A DNA stretch of 12,501 bases from NCBI GenBank assembly GCA_020696915.1, contig JAJFMR010000047.1:1-12501 (forward strand). Reading direction: 5' to 3'. Position 1 is the stretch's first letter. Each line of letters opens with the position of its first letter. The translations under genes were made by a program, and so were the position numbers. Below are positions 6,873 to 12,501 of this stretch, piece by piece. Under the pieces are notes generated by a model. That model had not been told where the DNA came from. It worked only from the letters and a program-made list of their open reading frames with translations, and did no database searches. This DNA comes from Rhizobiaceae bacterium (GTDB taxonomy: Bacteria; Pseudomonadota; Alphaproteobacteria; Rhizobiales; Rhizobiaceae).

Positions 6873-7739
6873 CTACAAGCCCACCGCCTGCAGCGGCCAT
6901 TGATCCTTGAACACCTGGCCATCGGTGTCGACCGCCTCGACGCGGATCTCGCCGTCGCCTTGCGCAGTGAAATCGAACCGGAAATTCGGATCTTCGGAGA
7001 TCGAAATACCGCCCTCCATGGAGAGGATGGGTCGATCGGCCTGTGAGATGGACAGGGTCCGGACGAAATGCGGCGGGATGAAATACTGCGTCAGCGGATC
7101 GCGCTGCAGGCCCGAATTATTGGGATGCCGGATCATCAGCTGCAGTTCCTGGGCCTTCGTCATGTTCCCCTCAGACTGCGGTGCGAACTGGCGGAGCTTC
7201 ATCTTGCCCATCGAGGCCAGCGCCTCGGCCGTGTTCTTGACGGCGGGAGCAGAACATCCTCCCGAGGCCTTGATGAAGGTGCTTGCCATGTGAAGCTCAC
7301 CGTCGGCGTTTTCGGCAATGGCGCGGATGTAGGAATAGTCGTCGACCCGAACGCGCGTGGACAGACGAGTGACACCCGCATCCGGTCCGAACTGGAACGT
7401 TGCGGCGACCGGCGCCGGATTGGCGTCGATGATCAGGGTTACAGATTTCACGCCGCCGGGCGCCCTGGACGGATCCAGATAGATGTCGACGGGCACTAGC
7501 GCGGCATCCTGGGCACGCTTCGGCGCCTCCAGCCTGACGAGACCGGTGTCAGCGAGGATGTTCCTGTCCCCGAAGACGTCCCCCCTGAGGCCGGCCCAGA
7601 TCTTGTCCGAAGAGGCCATTGTCTGCTGCGCGGCAGCCATTCCGGGCAGCCCGGCGACCGCGGCCAGGGAAAGCAGGATTGCACTCGCAGCCGTCGGCCA
7701 GCGAAGGCGGCGCCGGCTTGCAGGGGTCGGAAGTTGCAT
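6873..7739 (-). CDS. Fused SoxY-SoxZ-like carrier protein (quinoprotein dehydrogenase-associated type), 288 aa
   Basis: The protein joins a SoxY-like domain (about 40-165) to a SoxZ-like domain (about 190-285). The SoxY part ends in the conserved carrier motif SGGCSAP with Cys162; the SoxZ part contains MIRHPNNSG and KDQWPL. In Sox systems the SoxY cysteine carries sulfur intermediates; the fused type is a known neighbour of PQQ-dependent dehydrogenases, where its cargo is not established. Residues 1-38 form an export signal (RRRLRW, hydrophobic core, GMAAAQQ). The ATG at 7739 is chosen because GGAGA lies 7 bases before it; the frame is open upstream to 7871 but that part lacks a ribosome site. 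The gap to the upstream metallohydrolase is 122 bp, wider than elsewhere in this operon. Confidence 0.88.
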   Translation of the reverse strand: MQLPTPASRRRLRWPTAASAILLSLAAVAGLPGMAAAQQTMASSDKIWAGLRGDVFGDRNILADTGLVRLEAPKRAQDAALVPVDIYLDPSRAPGGVKSVTLIIDANPAPVAATFQFGPDAGVTRLSTRVRVDDYSYIRAIAENADGELHMASTFIKASGGCSAPAVKNTAEALASMGKMKLRQFAPQSEGNMTKAQELQLMIRHPNNSGLQRDPLTQYFIPPHFVRTLSISQADRPILSMEGGISISEDPNFRFDFTAQGDGEIRVEAVDTDGQVFKDQWPLQAVGL

Positions 7740-7861
7740 TTCGATGTCTCCATCTATCAGGAGCGGCTTCGAGCGCGCCATGTCCACTTTGCCGGCCTCC
7801 ACCATATTCCCGGTGCGCACTCCTGGCAAATTCGGCGAGCGACCAGGGGTGAAACGCCCCC

Positions 7862-8809
7862 CTACTCCCACTCGAGTTCCGCGTAAGCGGCCGTCGCATT
7901 GCGTTCATTGTACTCGTCGAACAGTTTCCACGCGTCCCGCTCCGCCCGGCCTGCGGTCTTGACCGCCTTGGCGAGCGGCGTTCCGGCGGCGATCGCCTGG
8001 CGCAGATCGCCGGCCAGCACCCCAAAATAGCGCAGCTGCGGATCGAGCGCTGCCGGCCAGTCCGCCGGCGCCTCGCCGTGCCCGGCCACCACAGCGCGCG
8101 CCGGAATTGCCGCCAGTTGCGGAATCTGGCGCATCCAGCCGAGCAGCGATCCATCCAGCGTCGGAACGTGGCCGAGGAAGACCAGATCGCCGGCAAACAG
8201 CACTTTGGAGGAAACGTCGTAGATGGTCACGTCGTTATCCGTATGCGCCGCCTCCCATGCCCGCAACTCCAGCACACGTCCGCCGAGATCGATCTCCAAC
8301 CGGTCTTCGACGAGCATGGATGGCAAAACGATCTCAATCCCCTTCATCAGCTCTTCGCCGAGCTGACGGCGGTAGCTTTTCAGGTAGTGGTCGCCACGTG
8401 CCGCCAGGGCGCGCGGCAGGTTGCGGTGACCGACGATGGTCGCCCCGGCATCCCGGAACGCGGCGTTTCCGAAAATGTGGTCGGGGTGCATGTGGGTGGC
8501 GACCAGAAACCTGACTGGCCTGTCGGTCGTCGCCCGGATCGCGGCGAGCAGGGCCAGCCCTTCCACGAGGCTGCCGCCGCTGTCGATTGCCGCAACCGCC
8601 TCCCGCCCGACGACGAAGCCGAGATTGGCGACTGCGCCGTGATTTTTCGGGGTCGCCATTTCGCTGACACCCTGGAAAACGAACACGCCATCGGCGATCT
8701 CACGGACGGCGAGCCCGGTCGCCGCGGGCGACTGCCGAGGCGCCAGCGCAAGCAGGCCGGCGCCCGCCAGTCCGGTCAGCAGCGCGCGGCGCAGAGGATC
8801 GAATGCCAT
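7862..8809 (-). CDS. SoxH-like metallo-beta-lactamase-fold hydrolase (quinoprotein relay zinc metallohydrolase type), 315 aa
   Basis: The zinc-site motif THMHPDH gives His106, His108, Asp110 and His111; further ligands are His189 (EAAHTDND), Asp208 (FAGDLVF) and His244 (VAGHGEA), so a two-metal site looks complete. Residues 1-30 are a signal with paired arginines and a hydrophobic core (PLRRALLTGLAGAGLLALA), pointing to periplasmic action, possibly through Tat. Together with the SoxYZ-like carrier downstream this matches the SoxH-related zinc hydrolases repeatedly found with quinoprotein dehydrogenases; thioester or thiol-conjugate hydrolysis on the carrier is a reasonable but unproven role. 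GGAGG upstream supports the ATG at 8809, 37 bp after the ATPase stop. Subtype 1 or 2 of this family cannot be decided here. Confidence 0.88.
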   Translation of the reverse strand: MAFDPLRRALLTGLAGAGLLALAPRQSPAATGLAVREIADGVFVFQGVSEMATPKNHGAVANLGFVVGREAVAAIDSGGSLVEGLALLAAIRATTDRPVRFLVATHMHPDHIFGNAAFRDAGATIVGHRNLPRALAARGDHYLKSYRRQLGEELMKGIEIVLPSMLVEDRLEIDLGGRVLELRAWEAAHTDNDVTIYDVSSKVLFAGDLVFLGHVPTLDGSLLGWMRQIPQLAAIPARAVVAGHGEAPADWPAALDPQLRYFGVLAGDLRQAIAAGTPLAKAVKTAGRAERDAWKLFDEYNERNATAAYAELEWE

Positions 8810-8846
8810 TGTGCCTGCCTCCGGCCCCCGATCCGACCCACGCCGA

Positions 8847-9587
8847 TCAGCCGACGTCGGGGTACTCGAGGTGAAAGGTCCGTATCAGCTCGTTCATTTC
8901 CGTCCGATCCCGATGCCGGCGCGGCATTGGCACGACGAATACGCCGCGCACATGAGCCGGCCGGCCGGTCAGCACGATGATGCGGTCCGACAGCATCAGC
9001 GCTTCGCGGAGGTTGTGGGTTACCATCAGCGCCGTGGTCGGACGCGCCGACCAGACGCCGAGCAGCAGCAGGCGAAGCCGGTCCGCCGTCTGTTCGTCGA
9101 GCGATGCAAACGGCTCGTCCAGGAACAGCATGGCGGGTTCGGAGGCAAAGGCCCGGGCAAGCGCCGCCCTGCGCGCCAGGCCGAGCGACAGCTCGGATGG
9201 AAACAGGTTTCGCATTTCAGTGAGGCCGAGGCTCTCGAAAAGCTGATCGAGGTCGGCATCCCTGCGAGATTTTGGGATACCGAGGCGGACATTCTGCTCG
9301 ACTGTCCGCCACGGCAGCAAGGTGGGTTCCTGGAACACAGCTACGGCGCGATCCTGATGTTCGCCCGGCAGATGAAACGATCCGGAAAAGTCCTGGTCGA
9401 GGCCGAGCAGTATGCGCAGCGTGGTGGTCTTGCCGCAGCCGGAGGGGCCGAGCAGACATGCGAACTCGCCCTGTGGGACCTGGAAGGAAAGCCCGCGCAA
9501 TGCGGTGAGCCGGACGCCCTCCGCCGATCGAAAGGATTTTTCCTTAATGTCGACGCTAAGTGTTCCGCCGGCGCCAACGGGTCGCAT
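8847..9587 (-). CDS. ABC transporter ATP-binding protein, NitT/TauT type, with altered signature motif
   Basis: The 246-aa ATPase shows Walker A GPSGCGKTT (47-55), Q-loop Gln86 (FQEPTLLPW), Walker B MLFLDEP (Asp157, Glu158), D-loop SLD and H-loop His191 (MVTHN). LPW after the Q-loop and the overall length fit the Ssu/Tau/nitrate importer group. The ABC signature reads LSLGL (133-137) instead of LSGGQ; the first glycine is replaced by leucine. A TTG at 9596 would add three residues; the ATG at 9587 is preferred. Either start overlaps the end of the permease gene (32 or 41 bp), indicating coupled translation. It energises import together with the two upstream genes. Confidence 0.93.
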   Translation of the reverse strand: MRPVGAGGTLSVDIKEKSFRSAEGVRLTALRGLSFQVPQGEFACLLGPSGCGKTTTLRILLGLDQDFSGSFHLPGEHQDRAVAVFQEPTLLPWRTVEQNVRLGIPKSRRDADLDQLFESLGLTEMRNLFPSELSLGLARRAALARAFASEPAMLFLDEPFASLDEQTADRLRLLLLGVWSARPTTALMVTHNLREALMLSDRIIVLTGRPAHVRGVFVVPMPRRHRDRTEMNELIRTFHLEYPDVG

Positions 9588-10380
9588 GTCGTTCAAAGGG
9601 CTGCACCACCAGAAGCTCGATCAGGAGCATGACGGCCACGAAGGCCAGCGTATAGGCGAGGATCGCCGCTACGTCGAAGAGCTGGAAACTGAGATAGATC
9701 TGGAAACCGACTCCGTTGGAGCGGCCAAGCAGCTCGACGACAAGCACGATCTTCCAGATCAGCGCAATGCCGGATCGCGACGCTGCCGCCAGATAGGGCT
9801 GCAGCTGCGGCAACAGGACATGGCGCAACCTGTCGAGCACACCGAAGCGGTAGATGGTGGCCATTTCCGAATAACGCCGGTCCAGCGCGCGCGCCCCTTC
9901 GCGCATCGTGACGATGACGTTCGGAATCTTGTTGACGGCGACCGCACCCACCGCCGCAACCTCATTGAGGCCGAACCAGATATAGGCGAGCACGATGATG
10001 ACGAGCGCCGGTATGTTGAGAAACAGGATTACCCACGGGTCGAAGAACTCGACCCATCGCCGAGGGCTGCCGAGAACGACGCCGATGACGGAGCCAACCA
10101 GCATTGCGAGGAGAAAGGACGCCGCGACCCGCGCCAGTGTCATCCCCAGGTGATAGGCAAGCTCGCCGCTGGCCCCATCGCGCAGCAGCACCTCCCAGAC
10201 ATCGGACGGCGGCGGGAAGGCGCGACTGGGCCAGACCGCAGCGGCAACTGCCCAGAGGACGCCCAGGCCGACCAGCGATATCGCGACCGTCGCGGCCGGC
10301 ATGACGAGCGACGCCGCGCCGCCGCGGGCGGGTGTGAGGCGCGGCGGGTCTCCGACGGCGACACCGTCCTCCGGCTTCAT
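9556..10380 (-). CDS. ABC transporter permease, NitT/TauT (SsuC-like) type
   Basis: A 274-aa inner-membrane protein with about six hydrophobic segments (28-50, 78-104, 113-135, 138-150, 205-220, 236-260). The cytoplasmic coupling loop (EAA-type) is seen at about 161-191: EGARALDRRYSEMATIYRFG followed by VLLPQLQPYL. The PSRAFPPPSDVWEVL segment after the first span is typical of nitrate/sulfonate/taurine permeases. The ATG at 10380 overlaps the stop of the binding-protein gene as ATGA. It forms the channel for the ABC importer of this operon; the substrate is not predictable from the permease. Confidence 0.93.
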   Translation of the reverse strand: MKPEDGVAVGDPPRLTPARGGAASLVMPAATVAISLVGLGVLWAVAAAVWPSRAFPPPSDVWEVLLRDGASGELAYHLGMTLARVAASFLLAMLVGSVIGVVLGSPRRWVEFFDPWVILFLNIPALVIIVLAYIWFGLNEVAAVGAVAVNKIPNVIVTMREGARALDRRYSEMATIYRFGVLDRLRHVLLPQLQPYLAAASRSGIALIWKIVLVVELLGRSNGVGFQIYLSFQLFDVAAILAYTLAFVAVMLLIELLVVQPFERHATRWRRRNT

Positions 10381-11366
10381 CTGGTCAGCCCGGACCAGTA
10401 TGTTCCGGGTGCCATCTCGCGTGCGTCGCCGACCAGCTTCGTGCCGCCCAGTTCAGCAAGCACGGCATAGAGCTTGGCGGCGTCGGCCTTCTCATCGGCC
10501 GCCGGTCTGCCGGGGATGCCCTCGCGATAGCGGTCGCGCAGGCTTTCCAGCTCCTTGCCCTCTGCCCTCATGACGGGCGACAGCCGCAGCCACTCCTCGT
10601 CGGAGGTCGCCAGAAGCTGCTTGGCGCCGGTGGATGCCTTGATGAAGCCCTCGACCGCAGCGGTGTTCTCGGCTGCCCATTTCTCGTGGAAGACGTAGCC
10701 CAGCGCCGAGACCGGACCTGACGCGCCAAGCGCCTCCGCGGCGTCGTTGGCGCTGACCAGACGACGAAAGCCGTTGGCCTCGAGCCGGGCGCAGAAGTGC
10801 CAGAAGTTCAGCACCGCATCGAGTTCCCCCTGCATGGCCTTTTCCGACATCAGCGGCGGCGCCCCGAAGGCGATCTCGTTGCTCGCCGCCAGATCCAGGT
10901 CGTGGTCGCGCCGCGCCAGCCCCTGGATGAGAAGCCAGCTCTTGTCATACGGCCCGCCCGTCACTCCTATCTTCTTCTGCTTCAGGTCGGCCACCGTGCG
11001 GATCGGGGAATCGTCCTTGACCATGAGGGCGCCCACCGCAGTCGAATAGGGAACGAGGGTGACGTCGCTGCCTTCCGAGCGCTGGCGGGACACCCACAGC
11101 CAGTCGGAAACGATCATGTCGATTTCCCCGGCCAGCATCGCCACGTTGGTGGCGTCCTCGCCGGCGAAGAAGACCACCTCGACGTCGATGCCGTTCTTCG
11201 TGTCGAAGCCGTGGTGCTTGAGCGTGTCGAGCTCCCAGTTCACCGTGCCGAATTTCAGGACACCGACGCGGACCTTGGGTGTCTGCGCTGCGGCGGCGCG
11301 CGGCAGCAGCGCAGCGATGGCGCCGGATGCGGCAAGCTGGAGCGTTGTACGTCTCGAGATTTTCAT
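10377..11366 (-). CDS. ABC transporter substrate-binding protein, NMT1/NitT-TauT type, with twin-arginine signal
   Basis: Residues 1-28 form an export signal with SRRTTLQ and a hydrophobic stretch ending AAAQ. The mature protein starts KVRVGVLKFGTVNWELDTL and continues with VVFFAGEDATNVAMLAGEID, the fold pattern of NMT1/SsuA-like type II binding proteins. The segment DWLWVSRQR (88-96), rich in aromatic and basic residues, may contribute to ligand binding. GGAGA 7 bases upstream supports the ATG at 11366. It is 40 bp downstream of a 69-aa four-cysteine ORF and overlaps the permease start by 4 bp. Relatives bind sulfonates, taurine, nitrate or pyrimidine precursors; association with SoxYZ-like and SoxH-like genes suggests a ligand linked to quinoprotein oxidation, which is inference only. 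Confidence 0.92.
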   Translation of the reverse strand: MKISRRTTLQLAASGAIAALLPRAAAAQTPKVRVGVLKFGTVNWELDTLKHHGFDTKNGIDVEVVFFAGEDATNVAMLAGEIDMIVSDWLWVSRQRSEGSDVTLVPYSTAVGALMVKDDSPIRTVADLKQKKIGVTGGPYDKSWLLIQGLARRDHDLDLAASNEIAFGAPPLMSEKAMQGELDAVLNFWHFCARLEANGFRRLVSANDAAEALGASGPVSALGYVFHEKWAAENTAAVEGFIKASTGAKQLLATSDEEWLRLSPVMRAEGKELESLRDRYREGIPGRPAADEKADAAKLYAVLAELGGTKLVGDAREMAPGTYWSGLTR

Positions 11367-11406
11367 GAGCTTTCTCCATGGAACGGCCAGAAGGCCGAAT
11401 GAGGGG

Positions 11407-11616
11407 TCAGATATGCAGTTCCTTTTCGGGGAAAGCGCATCGCCAGCGGACCACCCTGAACTTCGGGTGTGCCGCGGACCATTTCGCTATCTGGGGCGGC
11501 GCCAGGGACGTGCATTGCAGCAGTGATCCATGCGTTTCGAAATGAAGGTGTTCCGAATGGCAATGTGAGGGGGCGGAGATCAGGCAGACCGTCAGTATGA
11601 GATCGATCATGTCCAT
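11407..11616 (-). CDS. Small conserved-looking four-cysteine protein, 69 aa
   Basis: Begins MDMIDLILTVCLISAPSHC and ends VVRWRC-AFPEKELHI. Four cysteines (11, 19, 35, 60) sit in a pattern I recognise from short alphaproteobacterial proteins of unknown function (LTVCL..P..C, then C...APP.IA.W...HP...V.RWRC). The N-terminal hydrophobic stretch is short, so it could be a weak export signal or a buried strand. The ATG at 11616 is chosen for the family start, with AGGGG nine bases upstream; an in-frame ATG at 11652 would add 12 residues. It is the first gene of the right-hand operon, 40 bp before the binding protein. A redox, metal or structural role is possible; nothing fixes it. Confidence 0.75.
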   Translation of the reverse strand: MDMIDLILTVCLISAPSHCHSEHLHFETHGSLLQCTSLAPPQIAKWSAAHPKFRVVRWRCAFPEKELHI

Positions 11617-11757
11617 GGCGGATTCCCCTGGGGAAGGTCGCTGCCGCGCCATGCGCTGGACGAAGGGCGCCCGACCGCCGACGTTTGTCGTCTTGCATCC
11701 GATCTAGCCGTAAATCGAACCTGCTTTCCGGTCCGATGGCGCGCTGCCGGAGCGTGG

Positions 11758-11774
11758 AAAAGACGCTACGCGTC
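11758..11774 (-). terminator. Weak terminator-like hairpin
   Basis: On the minus strand GACGC-GTA-GCGTC (11774-11762) is followed by TTTT (11761-11758). The stem is only 5 bp and the T-run short, though it is preceded by a run of seven G. It would end transcripts from the gene at the right edge about 270 bp after its stop. It overlaps the candidate promoter, so only one reading may be true. Confidence 0.25.
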
Positions 11775-11791
11775 CCCCCCGACAGCGTCAA
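11763..11791 (-). promoter_or_regulatory. Possible promoter of the ABC-metallohydrolase-SoxYZ operon
   Basis: On the minus strand TTGACG (11791-11786) and TAGCGT (11768-11763) are 17 bp apart. The leader to the 69-aa ORF would be about 140 nt. The -10 is imperfect, and it overlaps a hairpin-plus-T-run that could be read instead as a weak terminator. Confidence 0.3.
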
Positions 11792-11805
11792 CTTGCCACC
11801 AGGCG

Positions 11806-11820
11806 GCCCTCCGGCAGGGC
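11806..11820. repeat. Small hairpin GCCCT/AGGGC
   Basis: Perfect 5-bp arms around a CCGGC loop, upstream of the candidate promoter. No T-run on either strand; could be chance in GC-rich DNA. Confidence 0.2.
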
Positions 11821-12039
11821 TGCGTCCGCTATGATCGCACTTGGCCATGGGCGGAGACGAGCCGTGCTCAGCCTCGGCTTCGCGGCGCCACGGCGCAAGG
11901 ACCGAAAGGTGTCGTGCGAAAAGCCGGCGGGACGGAAACGCGGCCGTGCCATCCCACGTCAATCGTCCGGGCCTGGTTCCCTGGGCTGCGCTTCGCTTGT
12001 CCGCGGGTGCGTGCGGCAATGCCTCTCGTGAGCAGCGTC

Positions 12040-12501
12040 TCATCTCCCAGCCATCACCTCGGCGACCGTTCTGGCCAGCGCATAGAGCCTTTGTTCGATC
12101 AGGGTCGGAACCTCGCAGACATAGGTGAGCGACTTCACGCGCTCATCGAAGATCCGTGTCTGCCAGGTCAGCCGGTCGGTGCGGCTGGCGATCTCACTGG
12201 CGTCGGCGTCCTGTCTGCCGCGCATTGCGTCGAGCTCGGAGGCCTGCTTGCGCAGCGTGTCGGCAAGCTCGCGCTGCTTCCTGGCGTAGCGAGCGATGCC
12301 GGAGATGATCTGCGAGCGCTCGGCGTTCATATGGTCGAACAGGCCGCGCACCAGCATCGTCATTCGCTCGCGGGAACGGTCGTCGGGCAGGCCGCCTGCA
12401 TAATCGCGCAGCTCGGCTTGCGCCTCCTCGAGCGGGACGCGTCGCGCGGAAAGCTCCGTCACCAGCGCCGAGATCTCCTTGTCGCTCGACCAGTTACGCG
12501 A
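12040..12501 (-). CDS. Helical, probably coiled-coil protein of unknown function, 3' part only
   Basis: The frame is open to the window edge: 13 further codons (SRNWSSDKEISAL) precede the GTG at 12462 and continue its heptad-like pattern, so the true start very likely lies beyond the window and the GTG is internal. The visible 153 residues are almost all helical and charged (ERSQIISGIARYARKQRELA, DTLRKQASELDAMRG), with a conserved-looking C-terminal segment SLTYVCEVPTLIEQRLYALA. No membrane segment or catalytic motif is seen. I think similar proteins exist in alphaproteobacteria as hypothetical proteins. It is separated from the right-hand operon by 423 bp and is probably unrelated to it. Confidence 0.75.
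   Translation of the reverse strand, partial: SRNWSSDKEISALVTELSARRVPLEEAQAELRDYAGGLPDDRSRERMTMLVRGLFDHMNAERSQIISGIARYARKQRELADTLRKQASELDAMRGRQDADASEIASRTDRLTWQTRIFDERVKSLTYVCEVPTLIEQRLYALARTVAEVMAGR

Larger units (their letters stand above)
11617..12039. other. 423-bp stretch without a supported gene
   Basis: Frames open here on both strands encode only arginine- and serine-rich low-information peptides and look like products of GC-rich composition. The region holds a possible minus-strand promoter and two small hairpins (listed separately). It probably contains the 5' leader of the ABC/SoxYZ operon and the 3' end of the transcript from the gene at the right edge. Confidence 0.5.

Noticed and set aside
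9412..10470. 352-aa plus-strand open frame opposite the ABC ATPase and permease
   Set aside because: Antisense shadow with Asp/Arg/His-rich composition and no motif; both opposite-strand genes are certain.
11363..12043. 226-aa minus-strand frame filling the 423-bp gap and overlapping the 69-aa gene
   Set aside because: Arg/Pro/Ser-rich without pattern; the overlapping 69-aa frame has the better start and conserved-looking cysteines.

Overview
The window looks like chromosomal DNA from a GC-rich alphaproteobacterium, probably Hyphomicrobiales or Rhodobacterales-like. This is inferred from base composition, the many GTG/TTG alternative starts, the TctABC (Bug) and FCD-GntR families, and two small cysteine-containing proteins that resemble alphaproteobacterial families. 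No tRNA, rRNA, CRISPR array, insertion sequence or phage gene was seen.

Left block (1 to about 6234). Six genes run leftward as an apparent catabolic operon: an FAH-family hydrolase/isomerase, an alpha/beta hydrolase with a complete catalytic triad, a tripartite tricarboxylate transporter (TctC, TctB, TctA order) and the 5' part of an LVIVD-repeat protein cut by the window edge. A GntR/FCD repressor-type gene is divergent from the operon. The 122-bp divergent region holds two back-to-back promoters with overlapping -35 boxes. Each promoter is followed by ATTGG/CCAAT half-sites, including the perfect palindrome ATTGGaCCAAT. The likely logic is uptake of an organic acid or ester by TctABC, cleavage by the two hydrolases, and control by a metabolite-sensing FCD regulator. 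The substrate cannot be read from the sequence.

Middle (6235 to 6872). After a 233-bp gap without a clear gene lies a small exported protein with four cysteines (plus strand). It converges on the right block.

Right block (6873 to 11616, minus strand). Reading in the direction of transcription: a 69-aa four-cysteine protein, a NitT/TauT-type substrate-binding protein, its permease (4-bp overlap), its ATPase (overlapping start), a SoxH-like metallo-beta-lactamase-fold hydrolase, and a fused SoxY-SoxZ-like carrier. The last two belong to families known as partners of PQQ-dependent (quinoprotein) alcohol dehydrogenases, yet no dehydrogenase or cytochrome lies in the window. Linkage of an ABC importer, a sulfur-carrier-like protein, a metallohydrolase and two small cysteine proteins is the most interesting part of the window, because the joint function is not established.

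Right edge (11617 to 12501). A 423-bp non-coding stretch holds a possible promoter and weak hairpins. It is followed by the 3' part of a helical, probably coiled-coil protein of unknown function that enters from beyond the window.
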